NCBI RefSeq assembly: GCF_047495875.1
Contig: NC_092459.1
Location: forward strand, 15,919,795-15,983,794
Direction of reading: 5' to 3'
From: Pithys albifrons albifrons
Taxonomy: Eukaryota; Chordata; Aves; Passeriformes; Thamnophilidae
Length of the DNA: 64,000 bases
Shown here: piece by piece, positions 52,001 to 64,000 of the stretch
How positions within the stretch are numbered: the stretch's first letter is position 1
How the letters are laid out: each line of letters begins with the position of its first letter
Translations under genes and position numbers: made by a program
Notes under the pieces: model-generated
The model's input: the letters and a program-made list of their open reading frames with translations, nothing else
Database searches by the model: none
Told to the model about the DNA's origin: nothing

Positions 52001-52739
52001 GTATTGGAGGTGAGCCAACTTTCAGGCTTATTTTGTAGCTTGAAGCTCTTTTGCACAGCTGATCTGCATTCAGAAGCAACCATAAGGCCCAAGAAGTGAA
52101 AGACCCAAAGTATTCATGGGCATAGGCAAAGATTTTTGTCTCTGCGTAGTCTGACTTAAGATCTATGCTGCAGCTTTGCCAGATTTCCAGCATGTGGCTC
52201 TATGCAATGACACATCTGCTTTGACAGAACAGGAAGGAGAGAGATGCATGAAAATGGCTACTGCTTCAAAATCAGAATCAGAAACTGTCTGGAACAAGAG
52301 ATAGGAATTGTAGAGGAAGGATATCCAAGTCAGTGAAGGCAAAAATAAACTTGCAGTGTCTTTACTCTTTGTCATTTGTTGAACCTGTATATGTCAAACA
52401 TGAAACATTTCATTGGGAGAAATTATTTCTCCCTTAGAGAGACTCTTTGTTCTTTCGTAGGAAAATGCTAAAATGAACCTCTGAGAAGAACAGCGCTGGG
52501 AAAGCATCCTGAACCTGACAAGCTGGACACATATGAAAGATTTGTCGTTGAAGTTTTAAAATTATGTGTTTTTACCTGTACTGTGTATTTAGTTATAAAG
52601 TTTCTGTATCCCTCTCCCTGCTTGCTATCACTTTCCTTCTGGGTTGCCACCATCTTCCACGCTGTCTTCCCCTGTGTTCCCCGGAGGATTTTGTTCTCCA
52701 AATGAGTCATCGCCGGGGACTCGTTAAGTGCAGGCATTG
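49051..52739. other. AT-rich non-coding stretch
   Basis: No gene or confident repeat was recognised. The 135-codon minus-strand frame at 51786-52193 and the 64-codon frame at 51015-51209 have no family resemblance and are regarded as chance frames. Confidence 0.5.
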
Positions 52740-53051
52740 TGTGCTGTGCCTGTCCGTGACTGCCTGGGCGAGCACCTCGTAACAGGGTGGGTTCTACAGT
52801 TTCTGGAAAAGTGAGGCTGACCACCATAGAGAGTTCAGAAAACACAGTATCTTTATTAACAGGAGTGACAGAATAGCAGGAACCCTAAAAGAAGGGAGAG
52901 AGTGGGAGGGACAATAAAGCAATAAGCCCAAAGGTGCAAACACCCCAGTTACCAAAGAGTTACTCACTTAAGGTTGTCTTACCAACTCAGAACACTCCCC
53001 AAAGGCAGGGGCTACATCTTTCAGGCCTTGGCAGACAGCAAGTGTCCCTGC
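52740..53051 (-). mobile_element. LTR-like or ERV-derived segment, minus orientation
   Basis: On the minus strand there is a polyadenylation signal AATAAA (52852-52857), preceded by pyrimidine-rich sequence (CTCCCACTCTCTCCCTTC near 52890-52907) and followed by a GC-rich stretch. This is the layout of U3-R-U5. It lies directly beside the LTR at 53052-53405, also on the minus strand. The boundaries are unclear: CTACA at 53012-53016 could mark a TGTAG start, but no matching end or target duplication was found. It may be the end of another LTR, or retroviral leader sequence. The 125-codon minus-strand frame at 52468-52845 covers part of it and is unassigned. Confidence 0.4.
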
Positions 53052-53405
53052 TGTCTTTTGGGGGGGAAAGAACCACTAATGCAAAGACCACGAGCCCTCT
53101 AACTTTTTATTGAGCCCGCTGGAGATGTCTACCTAGAGAGGTGTATCCACCACCTCCCAGAAAGAGGTCGCAGACCCTGCTGTTCTCGCTTTCTCTTCTT
53201 CCTTGCTCTCTCCCCCCTCAGCTCTCCTCCGAAGCCTGTCGACCAATAGGAGAGACTTTATTTTATGCAAAGTCTATCTTCAAGGACAAAGCCTTCACTC
53301 TATCAGCTTTTGTTCCCTAGAACTTGGCAGGAAAAGGATTGATCTTTTCATTGGTGGAACTGGCAAAAACACAGACCAAAATGTCAACAATTTTAATTCC
53401 CAACA
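53052..53405 (-). mobile_element. Probable endogenous retrovirus LTR, minus orientation
   Basis: Read on the minus strand, a 354-bp unit starts TGTTGGGAATT and ends CCAAAAGACA, so it has TG and CA termini. Inside are an AT-rich GCATAAAATAAAG promoter-like block (53255-53267), a CCTATTGGTC box (inverted CCAAT), and then a polyadenylation signal AATAAA (53106-53111) followed by GT-rich sequence. These are typical of an LTR. No clear target duplication was found, possibly because other LTR material is attached on both sides. Class is uncertain. Confidence 0.55.
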
Positions 53406-54054
53406 CACAGCCCCTCGGGGGACCCCCAGGACTGGGACGGTCCCAGCTCTCCTTCCCACACTGCAGTGGCAGAAGCCGCACAAATATGCCTGGACATGCC
53501 TCTGCCGGCCCAGGGCAGCTATTGTTTATCCACAGGATGTCGTGGCCACGCCCGGGGGGAGCCCCCGGCCCACCCCTGGACAGCTGGAGCGGTGGCCGCA
53601 ACCAGAATTGCACGTAGCCACTCCCGCAGCTTTGGGATGAACTGGGGTGGCCCCCGCCAGTCCGACCAGGGGTGGCTCCATGCCAGAATGCCTCTGCCTT
53701 GTGGAGCCGGTGTCACCTGGGTTGGCATGGCTATGGCTGCTGCCCGCTTCTGCCCCTGTCCTAATCCTATTGGCTACTGCCTCATCTGTCCCCAGACCGT
53801 GGATTTCTATTGGGTGTTAGTCCCTCCATTTTCCTATTCTCTAGCTGAGCACCTGAGCCACTTCCCCGTCCAGAGTTGTTACCCAATCCAGTCCCAGCTC
53901 CAGCACCTTCCCCCCCAGACCTCATAAAAGCCTTGTGTATTTTGCAATAAAGGTCTTTCACCTGTCATCCTCCAGAGTGCAAACACCTTTTTCTCAGTGC
54001 TCCCTCAGCTCTGGAGGCAGGCGGGAACCATTTTCTCTTCCCCCCAATGCTACA
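53406..54054 (+). mobile_element. Probable endogenous retrovirus LTR, plus orientation, GC-rich U3
   Basis: The plus strand has a GC-rich stretch with CCAAT-type boxes (ATTGG at 53769-53773, TATTGGG near 53809, CCAAT near 53884). A CATAAAAG TATA-like box follows at 53923-53930, then an AATAAA signal at 53946-53951, a GT/CT-rich region, and a terminus CCAATGCTACA at 54044-54054. This spacing (TATA to AATAAA about 20 bp) fits an LTR with a short R. The 5' boundary is not clear. Frames of 145, 97 and 153 codons on the plus strand and 98 on the minus run through it in several phases and are compositional, not genes. Class uncertain. Confidence 0.6.
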
Positions 54055-56889
54055 CATTCTTTTTCATTTAATTTGCTGACACCTTTACAATGACAAGCCC
54101 TTAGTCAGCATCCTCAGCATACAGGTGCTGTTAAGTTCAACTTTTCCTCACAGGACATGTAGTACAACCATTAAAAAGATGTGCAAAAGTACTAGAAATC
54201 TTCCTTTCTGTTCTCTTCCTGCCATGAATTTTCTGAGAAATTAAATCTATATCTGTGGTCTCCTTATTATTCTGTAAATTTTTTGTAATTTTCATTTCCA
54301 GGGTCAAATAAGACTCCTCCAGATAAAGGACAGAAATTCAGAAATAAACAAACTATCTTATAAATTGGTCATAGTATTAACTGATAGAGTATTAAAGATG
54401 GGGGCGGGGGGGAGGGAGGAAAAAATCACAGGGTGCAAGAACTATGTCAAGTCAACATAAAATAAAAGCCTAGGAAATTAATCCAGATTGATTACTTAAA
54501 GGCCAGGTGGATGCCTGTGTCTTATCCACTAATAAAAACTCATAACTCACTTATAGGGATATTGTGATATTAAATAAATGAAAACAAGACAAAAGGAAAC
54601 ATAGAAATGTTGAAAAGTATGTTAAATTCAACCTTAAATTAAATCCTTGTGTCACAGAAACCCCAAAAATGCCATATAAGGGAATTGGTGTTCCAATGCC
54701 ATTGTCTATACATGAGAAACATGATGATCCAAAAGTTTATTTAGGTAGAATAACCTCCCGGGTGAAAAAAGGACTTCAATAAAGAACACAAACTCTTATT
54801 TCCCTCTATGCAGCAACATATCCTCCCCTTCCAAAGTAGATAAAGTCCAATACAATTACATGATGTCCTAATTACAGATTTCTGAAAGCTCTACACCATA
54901 TAATTTCATAGTTTTTAAGTACTAATTTAAGAACAAAGAAATATACTTAATTGCATAAAGAAATTCATTCCTTATTAGTGTACTAAATAGTGAAGCTATC
55001 GGAAATTTATGTGGGCTTAGAAACCAAACTTCAGTTTTGATTTTTGTTTCAAATTAATCAGGTTTGTACACCTAAATTCACAGAACATTTGTGGGGGAAA
55101 AAACAAACAGCAAACCCAAGGACAGACAATTTTTTGCTTACAACTCAGAGATTTCCAATTTTATAAAGTATTATTATATAGCAACTACAAAAACTCTCCT
55201 ATAATTTATTTCATGGATCTAATTACTCTTTTTTCTACATTGACACCACAACTCTCATAGCATTTCTTTCTCTGCCATCATGTGTTACCATTGCTGCTTT
55301 GATCTAAGAAATAGCTGACTAATATCTCTTTGCATTTCATTAACTCTCTGCTGATTCTCAAATGTCAATTAAATGCATTTTCAACCTCACCTGTATCAAT
55401 ATCATGTTTTTGCCAGTCTATAGTAATTCAATTTTGGAAGACAGTTTCACATGTAATCCTTCATATAAAATGCAATTTATTACATATCAGTGATATTTAA
55501 GAAATATGCAACAAATCATCTGTAGCTAACTTATATCTGCTTGGTTAAGCATATGTCAAATCATTCATTTTTATTTCAACTTTATAAATCTGGTATAATA
55601 AAGCTGTTGAAATGTATGTTTCTATATTAGCTTTAGACCAAAAAACTTGTAGTTCAAATGTACAAAGACAAGAGAATTCAAGGGATGCATTTGTTATGTC
55701 ACCACAGATCAGTCAATAATGCAGATGTCTAATTATGTAATTAGATTTAGCATGCAGATGCCACACAGGATTAACTTTACAAAATGGATTTAAAAATCAA
55801 TCCTGCAAAAGGTAAACTTTTATTATGGAGCTGTTCAATACCTTTTTCAAATATTGCATATAAAGATATCAAGTATTTAAGATACCAGTAATTGCAAATT
55901 AATGGAGAAATACTTTGCGTGTATTTCTTCTTAACAGAAACATACATCAAATTTATAGTCCATTACTTTTATAGTAGATAGCAGCAATAATAAGGATAAT
56001 GCAGAATTCTAATTGTATCTGGAATAGGTTATAAGGAAAAGCAAATAATTTTGTACTCAATGCAGCCTTCTCTAAAGAAAGCAAAAATCTCAGTTGGACA
56101 TGAAAATGCTCCACAGCTTTTTTTTAATATAACCTTTAGACTATGCATGGTAATGCTGATGAAAACATGAAAGAGCTAGCTCAAGACATGTAATTCATTC
56201 ATAAACTGAAATCATAGTGTGTCTAAAATTCAATAATCATCAAGAAAGCAATAACTTGATAGATTTCTCATCAGTATTTCAAAATTACCAGAGAAATCTT
56301 CAAACTCTGATCAGAATTTGAACTCAAACCATTACAAAAACAGATTGGTGAAATCAAAGGTCTCCATTTTATTAACAGATACTGAAAACAGGGCTTCAAA
56401 CCTCTAGAATAAAAATATGCTTCACCGAGAAACTTTCTATACGCCTAATGTATCAAATTCAAAACATACTAGAAGTTAGAGAAAAAAGCTCCCACTGATC
56501 TCAGTGTGCTTTAGATCCAGTACTATCAGGGACCCCCAACAATCAGAAAAGAATTATTTAACAATTGTTAGTTAGACTAATGGCACTGGAGTGAATGGTG
56601 AATGGCTACTGCTCCAGTATGGGCAGTGCAGGACCATGACCTTGGATAAGAGAGTTTGAAATGTCTTCACAGACCCAGCTATTAAAACCATAACTGGTTC
56701 CTAGATGCATATTTGACTAGACAGAGAAGACCAACTTTCTTTCTGATCATCCCAGAAAGGGGCATCCAGTGAACATATCACCTGGGTACAGCATCTGATC
56801 CAAGAATTTTTCAAAATCACAGAAATTATAATTTTGCTGGAAATAGGACTAATGCTAACACTAGATCAGGCCAACTACAGCTTTGGGTG
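54055..56889. other. AT-rich non-coding stretch
   Basis: No gene or repeat family recognised, and no open frame of note. Homeodomain-like palindromic TAAT sites near 55730 and a G-rich tract at 54400-54419 are the only local signals seen. Confidence 0.5.
54400..54419 (+). repeat. G-rich tract, potential G-quadruplex
   Basis: Five Gs, a C, seven Gs, then GGG and GG separated by single A. The seven-G run can supply two of the four needed G3 runs. It lies 350 bp downstream of the LTR cluster in AT-rich sequence. Confidence 0.7.
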
Positions 56890-57165
56890 AGTTCTCTGAG
56901 GCAGAGAAGTGCTCACTTGCAGCCCAGAAAGCCAACTTCATCGTGGGCTGCATCAAAAAAATTGCAGTCAGCAGATCAAGGGAGGTGATTTTCCCCCTCT
57001 CCTCTGCCCTCATGAGATGTTACCTGGAGTATTTGGTCCAGGTCTGGAGCCTCCACCATAAAAAGGATGTGAAACTGTAAGAAGAGGTCCAGAGGAGGCC
57101 ATATAAATTATCAGAAAGCTGGAGCACCTCTTCTATGAAGACAATTCACATTGCTGAACACAATT
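56890..57165 (+). mobile_element. Very worn CR1 LINE fragment
   Basis: The plus strand keeps the C-terminal CR1 polymerase pattern. It has CSLAAQKANFIVGCIKK near 56910-56960, SRSREVIFPLSSALMRCYLEY near 56969-57030, HKKDVK (cf. QFRKDIEVL), and GAGGTCCAGAGGAGGCCA near 57084-57101, where intact copies have a QVQRRA-type block. The 3' UTR is not recognisable. This is one of the oldest CR1 copies here. Confidence 0.85.
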
Positions 57166-60100
57166 GAGAGAGGCTTCATATGCTTCTTCCTATGCCCTGT
57201 CCTCACTGTCAATCACTGCAATTTGGAGTGTGAAGGAAATAGTACTGCAGTTCATGGCTGTTTACACTCACTTCTGGGTGACATAAAGATAGGAGCACAG
57301 CAGATTTTCCTCCATTTCAGTACCCCAGTACAAAGGGCCTGTTTAATAATAACTTGTTGATGTTCTAATGATGGATGTTTCCTTGTTAGATGAGATGGTC
57401 TCCATTCCTTATATACTTTGCATACCTTTTTTTAAAAAAAAAGTTTCTTTTTTATTTCTTAAAAAAAATTAAATATTAATAAAGAAATGGTACCCAGATA
57501 TGTAATTATTGCTTACTGAAAATCCCAGAGAAGTACAATTTCCCACAAAATCATCAGCACATGAAGCTTGAATTGAATTTTACTTTTTGGAAGAACACAC
57601 TGACTTGAGAAAATTTTCAAAAAAGATCTTTGAAATAAAATTTGACTGTCACTCCTTTTTGAGGTTCAGTTGTTCATTTCAATCTTTATATTAACCTTAA
57701 TATAAGCAGTAGCATCATTACTGTAAGTGTCAAAAAGAATCAAAATTATATGTTTGAAACATATTTTAACTAATTTAATTCAGAAAGTAACACTGTCAAA
57801 GAACATACTGTAAGATCACCAAGCTGAGAGAGGAGTGGAGATTCCTGCTTCCCTTTGATTCATAATGCAATTAATTTTTAGAATGTCAGAATTTCTCTCC
57901 CACTGAAATGCCAGGTCCTGACCAGATGGGCTGATTAGGGCCATAATATTTATTTCTGTAGTTTACTATCTGATTTTACTATCTTTTCAGTGTCAGAGCA
58001 TAACATTCAGGATAAATGACCAGTAAAGGTCATTCAAAACAAGTTAATGTTTAAAAAACCCTACAAAGTTATACCTGAGAATCTGCTTCTTCTATAGTGA
58101 CATCAGTTGCATATTTACCTTGACTTCTGCTCATGCATAACCACACTCCCACCAATATGGAGCTGGACACCAGTCAACACAAAAAATACCTAAGGGCATA
58201 AAAGAACCTGTTACCGCTAGGTACACAATAAGTACTGCCAGAAGTGCACATCCAGTAAATTTATTTTAGAATGTAGCTTTTTGACAAATCTATGAATTTG
58301 GAAAAAAAATCTGGTTTATTCTGTTGAGTTTAACAGCTAATATACCAATTGCCAGAACTTAGGCTGCCTGGTGTGTTAGATTCTTTTCTTTTCCAAGCAG
58401 ACTTATTCAGAGCAGCAAAAATGCTGATATAGTTAAGATGCAAAAGGAAACCTGTGCTGTTTTTGATCAGCAAAACCATGGCCCCTGTAGGAGACATACC
58501 CTGTCCCTGCAGCTGAGTACTAGCATTTTCAGTGGACACCAACACATCTTGCACCCCTCTGCAGAGATGAGATGGAGCTTAAGACCTGCCCAGGTGCCCC
58601 TACACCAGAATTAAAGTGTTGAAATCAAAATCAGCTGTGAGTGTTCTATTTGGAGAACCTCTGCGAACTGGCCAGCCCATGTTGCCACAGGAAATTGGGT
58701 CCAGGGGGTGGTTTCTGACAAAGGTTTATGAGGAGTCTAAGCTAACCAATTTAGGTGATTCTCCTTTCATCAGAAAACAGACTGTGTTGATGGCTGTATA
58801 ATGCACCCATGACAGGGTACCATCCATTTTACTCTTATGTGCAGACCAGGCCCAACGTAGTATTTCTCCCAACTCCTAACAAGATTTTTTTCTGATCAAA
58901 GTTTCAATTGTTCTAGGATGAAATAAGATTTTTAAATTCCCCAAACTGTAATCCTCCTTCAACCTGTCAGGATTGCCATGCTACCTAGCACATCTATCAG
59001 CATGTTAAGTGTGTCGGGAAGCAAGTCAAAAATTCCTTCCCTCCTTTTCCTCTCCCACCATTCTGCTGTTCCTGCTTGGGCTCCTGCTTGTTCTCCTGCT
59101 TGTACCCCAGATATGAATCGTCCCAATCCTCCAGCTCTGCCTCACTTACCAGTGCTATCTGGTGCCTCCTTACTGCCATAGAAATGCTACTTTAAACTGT
59201 TCCCAAGACAGTGGCTTCATGTTAAGCTGGCACCACTGAATTTACAATCCCTGGCAGAAGCCTAAGCAGTTCTTAGTAACTGATACAAAACAGAGTAGCT
59301 GTCAAAGCACACCATGAACTTTTTATCAGAAATAATCCTCAAACCAATGAGAAACAAACAAACAAACAATCTACCATTCGAAGCAAAGAAGTATAATTGT
59401 CATGGGAAAATATTGCCTTAACCATATTCTGAAGTACATGTATGTCTCTTGAACTCTCCTAAGCCAGCTGTCCTGAAACCTGGCACTTTCTGAGCATCAG
59501 TTCTTCACTGAGCCATGTTCACACTTACGGAGGAGAAAAATTACATGTGCATAGTATAGGAGAGCTTAATGGTAAAAGCATTTCCCTAAGGTGACAAATA
59601 GAAGTCCGATGGTTTAGAGTTCATCCTCTCACTCCCACCACAATCACACATTCAAGGAAAGTTCCTTTGAACTTCAGGTTCTATTCTTGATAAGAATGTG
59701 CCTCATGTCCCATATTAAAATGATGTCAAATTGCAGCCAGGAATGCAAGTGGATACGAGAGGACAAAACTAGGTGATATCTGCATAGCATGACAGAGAGG
59801 AAAACATGAGTTCTGGCCCAAGTATTTCAGAAAATTAATATTCCATTCAAGCCAGGATCCAAGTCTAGCTCTCCCTTGCTTTTTCACACCGGAAGAATTG
59901 GAGCCTTCTTCCCAGTGGTGATTATGGTTTTCTAACAGGAAACAGTGGTTCAAATATCTTCAGACTTAGAGATAATGTTTGCCTTTTCCAACATAATACC
60001 AGTGCTGTGATTACTTGGCAGTTATAGCTACCACATATTCTGAATTGATTCAGACCTGTCAGCACCTGTTGGACAGCTAAGTTCAGCTAACAGGTACTGG

Positions 60101-63100
60101 ATCAGACTCCCAGGGACTCTTGGACAAAGAGGTGGCTTGCACTAGAGAAGGATGCCTCACTCACCTGCTGAGGATTCACCTGACTATGGATGGCAGCCTA
60201 AATATACGTGCTTAAGGAGATTTCATGTTGGCTGGCAAAGCACCTACCATGTGCACTAATAATGAAAAGCCCAAAAGACCCTTACGACCCCTCTTCTCTG
60301 CAGAAACTGGGGAAGACTACACAGGGAAGCAAAGTATTAGCAGCTGGCCTGCCCCATGAGCCTGTGGAAAACAAACCAGATGGGACTCAAAGGCAGGACA
60401 GTTGCTTTCCTGTGGCACCAGGAGCTCTCCATCACATCCTACACTTCAACACTGTGCTTTCCCATCATATCCCTTCCACATTAGCACTGCCTTGGCACCC
60501 TAACCTGGGGTGGTGTGTTCACCATTCTGCAGTCTAGCTAACAATCAGACTACCTGTTTAACTGTTATAATAATTTTCAAACAGCAATGGAAGAGAATGC
60601 ATTCCATGGCCCAAAGAGACTATTTTGCAGCCATTTTCCTTGTTTTATGTACGAATGACCTGGGTACAGATATAAAACCATAATCCCACTTTTGAAAATA
60701 TCTGTTACTGAACTTAGGTCTGTTGAAGTAGAGCATTTACTTTTTCACTATTTACATGAATTTGTCATCTTTTAATTACAGCTGGGCAACCCACAGAAAA
60801 AGCTGCTCTCTTCCTTTTAAGTGATGACTGGGTACAGGAATTATTTGTGGGTTACTGAACACATCTCTAGTCATTAGTCTACCTTCATTTCAGAAGAGAT
60901 TGATCACATTAACAATCCAGCCATCACAAGAGACCTAGAGATATAGTGGCCTTTTATTTCTCAAATAAAAAACTCATACCACAAAATGAAGCACATGTAA
61001 AAACATGCATTCTGGTTTTTCTACAGGAGTACTATCTTGACAGATCTCTGAAGAATACAAATGTTTCCTTAATATAAACTTGTGTCATGGAAAAACAACA
61101 AATAATTGTATGTACTTCTATATTCAATCTCTGTAAGCAAAAAAAAAAAAAAAAAAGAAAGGAAAGTCATAGTCACAGTGCAAAGGAACTTACTGAATGG
61201 AATTCGACAACAGTTCATTGTTTGTTTCATATATACCTTTCTCTTTTTCACTGCTGTTTACTGTCATGTATACCAACATGAAAATGCACATATCTGCAGC
61301 TAGTGACAAGTTCCACTTTAATATATGGTTTATTTGCCAACCTATGTCCACGTAAAACACACTTACTGACTTCTTATATTAAAAAATAGGGGTTATCAAG
61401 AATTCTCTACCATGAATCTTTTGGGATAATCTTGTCCTCCTATGCAGCCTTCTATTCAAAAGCTTAACCTCTATCACATTGGGGTTAACACAAGAGGTTT
61501 TTTTCAACCTCGTGTATCACTGAGTCTATTCTGCTGTCTTCATGTTAAAATAAATGAAAAACAAGTCCTGTGAAAGCATTAACAAATTGGTAAGATAATT
61601 GATAAACTGGAAATCTCTCCTTTTCTTGCAAGCTTCCCCATTCCCTACAGTTTCTTCTCGGATTGAAATGGGCCCTTTGCAGCATACACAGATTTTGTGC
61701 TCCCAGATCTCCCTGCTTAAGCACTATCTTTTCAACGCACTATGTAAATTTTCATTAGAGCTAATGAACATATTTGCTGCCAATAACTTACTGGTTGGAT
61801 TTGGCACTTTCTCTGCTAATAGCATCCAGGAACCAAAAGTGACCTTTATGGATTTCTTATTACATATGATTTTCACTCTATATAACAGGATTTTTCAAAT
61901 TGTCTTTCAGTGTTCTTCATTATCTTATCAGTGCTTTTGCAGAACTGGTAAACTTTTATAACATTTGTTTCTAAAAGTCAAATCATGATCAAGGACAAGA
62001 GAATCTCTGATTTTAAATGCTCATTTAAATTAATTTATTTAGGGCATATTTGCTATCTTTATTGTATGAACAATGAGTTTCTTTAATTGTTAAGTTTTTA
62101 GGTCTCTAAAAATTGAGAACAAAGAATGTCTAGGCCAAACAACCTCCTTACATATGTGACAGAAAGCTGGAAAAGCTGTAATCTAAACTAAAGAGATTAT
62201 TATTTTTTAAAAAGGGACATTTTCTTAATCGCTGTTTTTAGTCACAGCCAAAATCTTCTAGAAGGTTACTCAGCACTTTTACAGACAAACCCATGTATAC
62301 ATTTGACCCTTTGATAGGGAAATCAAATGCTGTATGCCACAGATATGAGGAAGATAAGGACACTGGGGTTTGTTATGATTTGACTGAAAGCTGCAGCACT
62401 GCTCCCTTTCAGAAATTGTGGAATGGTAGGAAAGAGCTATTCTGGAGGAAAATGGATATCATGGACCAGTCCCTTCTCTTTCAATATATGTGTGATACAC
62501 CTCTTAAAGGAATAGCTATTTGTTGTTAGAGCTATATGTTGTTAGAGGCACCATCAATTAACTATTGACTGTTGACTTACTATAATAATAGTTAAATCCT
62601 TTCTTGATATTTAACCTATAGCCTCACAGAAGCAAAAGTCTGCAAATCCATCCTTCCTGAGAAACATTGTAAAGTGTCCACATTGATACAGCAATCAGCT
62701 GCACACTGAAGACGTTATTTTTAAAAGATCATGAGAAACATAAGAATTTAGCACGAAAAAGAAATTTTTACAAAAACATACTAGCCATTCAAACATTGCA
62801 ATCAGTAATTAATCAGAAAATTAATAAATCAGTAAAAGCCTTCATGGTGACCAGGGAAACTTTAGTTTGCCTCTCTGTGTGACCTCCCACCAACTCAAAA
62901 GCAAAAATGTCCACAGATGTTAGTTCTGTATGAGTTACAGCAGACACATTGCATATAATTTCACAGTCATGCTAACTTTGTTGTGGCTGGGAAGAAAGAG
63001 AACAGCATTATGTCTTGAATAAGAAATTGGATGGAAAATGCACAGACATGTCAATATAGCTTTTTCCTGAGTAGCACGGTTTGAATTAAACATTATTATA

Positions 63101-64000
63101 GCTTGAACATATTGAGATGCAGAGCTTTCCCTATTTTTTTCTGTATTGTGCAAGCTAGATTGATGTTTATGCAGCTCTCAATGGCTGTCCTTAGATTTCA
63201 AGAGAATGTTTTAACAGGTTTTACTTTCAAGTTGCTTAAGTTTTTGTCTTATATAATTGCAGCAGATTTTATTATTGTGGTGGTGGTGGCTAAGGTGAGT
63301 TACAGAATCAGAGGCCCCTGAACAATAAATTTTTCAAAAGAATGCACTCAGAATGGGCAATAGGAGAAGTTTTATATATGGTTTCATGGCAGCCATACCA
63401 CCTTTGAGAAAAGCGGACTGTGGGTTTAAATTCTTGCTCCCTAGACAGAAGCAAGGTCTGATTCTTAACAACACTGAATGAGATACAAAAGGTCACTCAA
63501 CTTACAAAGTCTATAAATTCAGAAGGTCCAATTAAGACAAAACTTACAATGAATCAGACTTTTTAAAGGAGAAATAAATACAATTTAGTATCAACAGTAC
63601 TGTAAAACTCAGCAGGGAAAGTAATCAGGAAGACTTACTCATCAAAACCCCTAGCGTATAGCAGAGAACATCTTAAGATACCAGAGTTAAAAAGCAGCAT
63701 GCTGCAAAATAGTCAGTGTTCTTCATATCTCTTAGCATAAGCTGAACTACCTTAAGAATAAATTCACAGGCATTTAGGCTGAGTAGTTTAGTGTCTGCCT
63801 TCCATGACATTAATATATTAATATACAAGAGTTAAACCACAGTTATAAAAAAATAAGGTTACTATGGGACAAAATGCTTTATCAGCCAATTTACCATTTC
63901 TGAAGACTCATATTGAAGAAAACAGACAACATTGATTCCCTTATCAATTTCTAAGCAGACAAAAATCATTCTTCATTGTGGTGAAAATTTAATTTTAAAA
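57166..64000. other. AT-rich non-coding stretch to window end
   Basis: No gene or repeat family recognised. A short pyrimidine 12-mer array is listed separately. The 109-codon (60208-60537) and 120-codon (61599-61961) plus-strand frames have no recognisable domains. An A18 run lies at 61139-61156 and an (ACAA)n run at 59353-59367. Confidence 0.5.
59069..59104 (+). repeat. 12-bp tandem repeat, three copies
   Basis: Units TTCCTGCTTGGG, CTCCTGCTTGTT and CTCCTGCTTGTA follow each other without a gap. They sit in a local pyrimidine-rich, GC-richer patch at 59030-59170. Confidence 0.8.

Noticed and set aside
53203..53927. Overlapping frames of 145, 97 and 153 codons as proteins
   Set aside because: They run in several phases and on both strands through one GC-rich segment that has LTR promoter and polyadenylation signals. 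Low stop density is due to GC content.
60064..60098. Small inverted repeat ACCTGTT...AACAGGT
   Set aside because: Arms of about 11 bp with a bulge are expected by chance in a window of this size.
1..64000. CRISPR arrays, operons, prokaryotic promoters, toxin or phage modules
   Set aside because: No regularly spaced direct repeats, no tightly packed coding frames and no ribosome-binding pattern; the repeats are those of a vertebrate genome.

Overview
The window looks like a piece of an AT-rich bird chromosome with no recognisable cellular protein-coding gene. This rests on many CR1 LINE fragments, several with the avian CR1 3' end (repeats of ATTCTATG, or its complement CATAGAAT); an LTR of the ERVL type common in birds; a solo LTR; and two copies of an RTE-clade LINE that resembles AviRTE, an element known from only some bird lineages and from filarial nematodes. 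Which bird it is cannot be read from these bases. No tRNA, rRNA, CRISPR array, operon or prokaryotic signal was found. The long open frames that can be explained come from retrotransposons; the remaining frames of 60-140 codons look like chance frames in AT-rich DNA.

Layout. 1-5216: unique-looking AT-rich DNA. 5217-5754: an ERVL-type LTR on the plus strand. 8030-9350: a very old CR1/L3-like relic on the minus strand. 9934-10009: a strong near-perfect hairpin. 11868-12475: a 5'-truncated CR1 on the minus strand. 14010-14530: an interspersed repeat, probably LTR-derived. 22010-22865, 25978-26140 and 29918-30055: three more minus-strand CR1 relics. 31962-32616: the 3' end of an RTE element, with an intact frame, lying inside an (AT)n microsatellite. 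38448-39071: a solo LTR with a near-perfect 5-bp target duplication. 40742-42875: a second RTE copy that keeps its 5' part and endonuclease and its extreme 3' end but has lost the reverse transcriptase; an 11-bp near-identical flank pair brackets it. 44912-46149, 48334-49050 and 56890-57165: plus-strand CR1 copies, from youngish to very worn. 46996-47045: an ATGTC pentanucleotide array. 52740-54054: a GC-rich cluster of LTR-like sequences in opposite orientations. 54055-64000 is otherwise AT-rich and unique-looking.

The main story is layered retrotransposition: ancient L3/CR1, then several CR1 generations, ERV LTRs, and two RTE insertions of different apparent age. The features most worth following are the RTE pair (a possible horizontally acquired family, one copy internally deleted yet flanked by a candidate target duplication), the isolated hairpin near 10 kb, and the LTR cluster near 53 kb.
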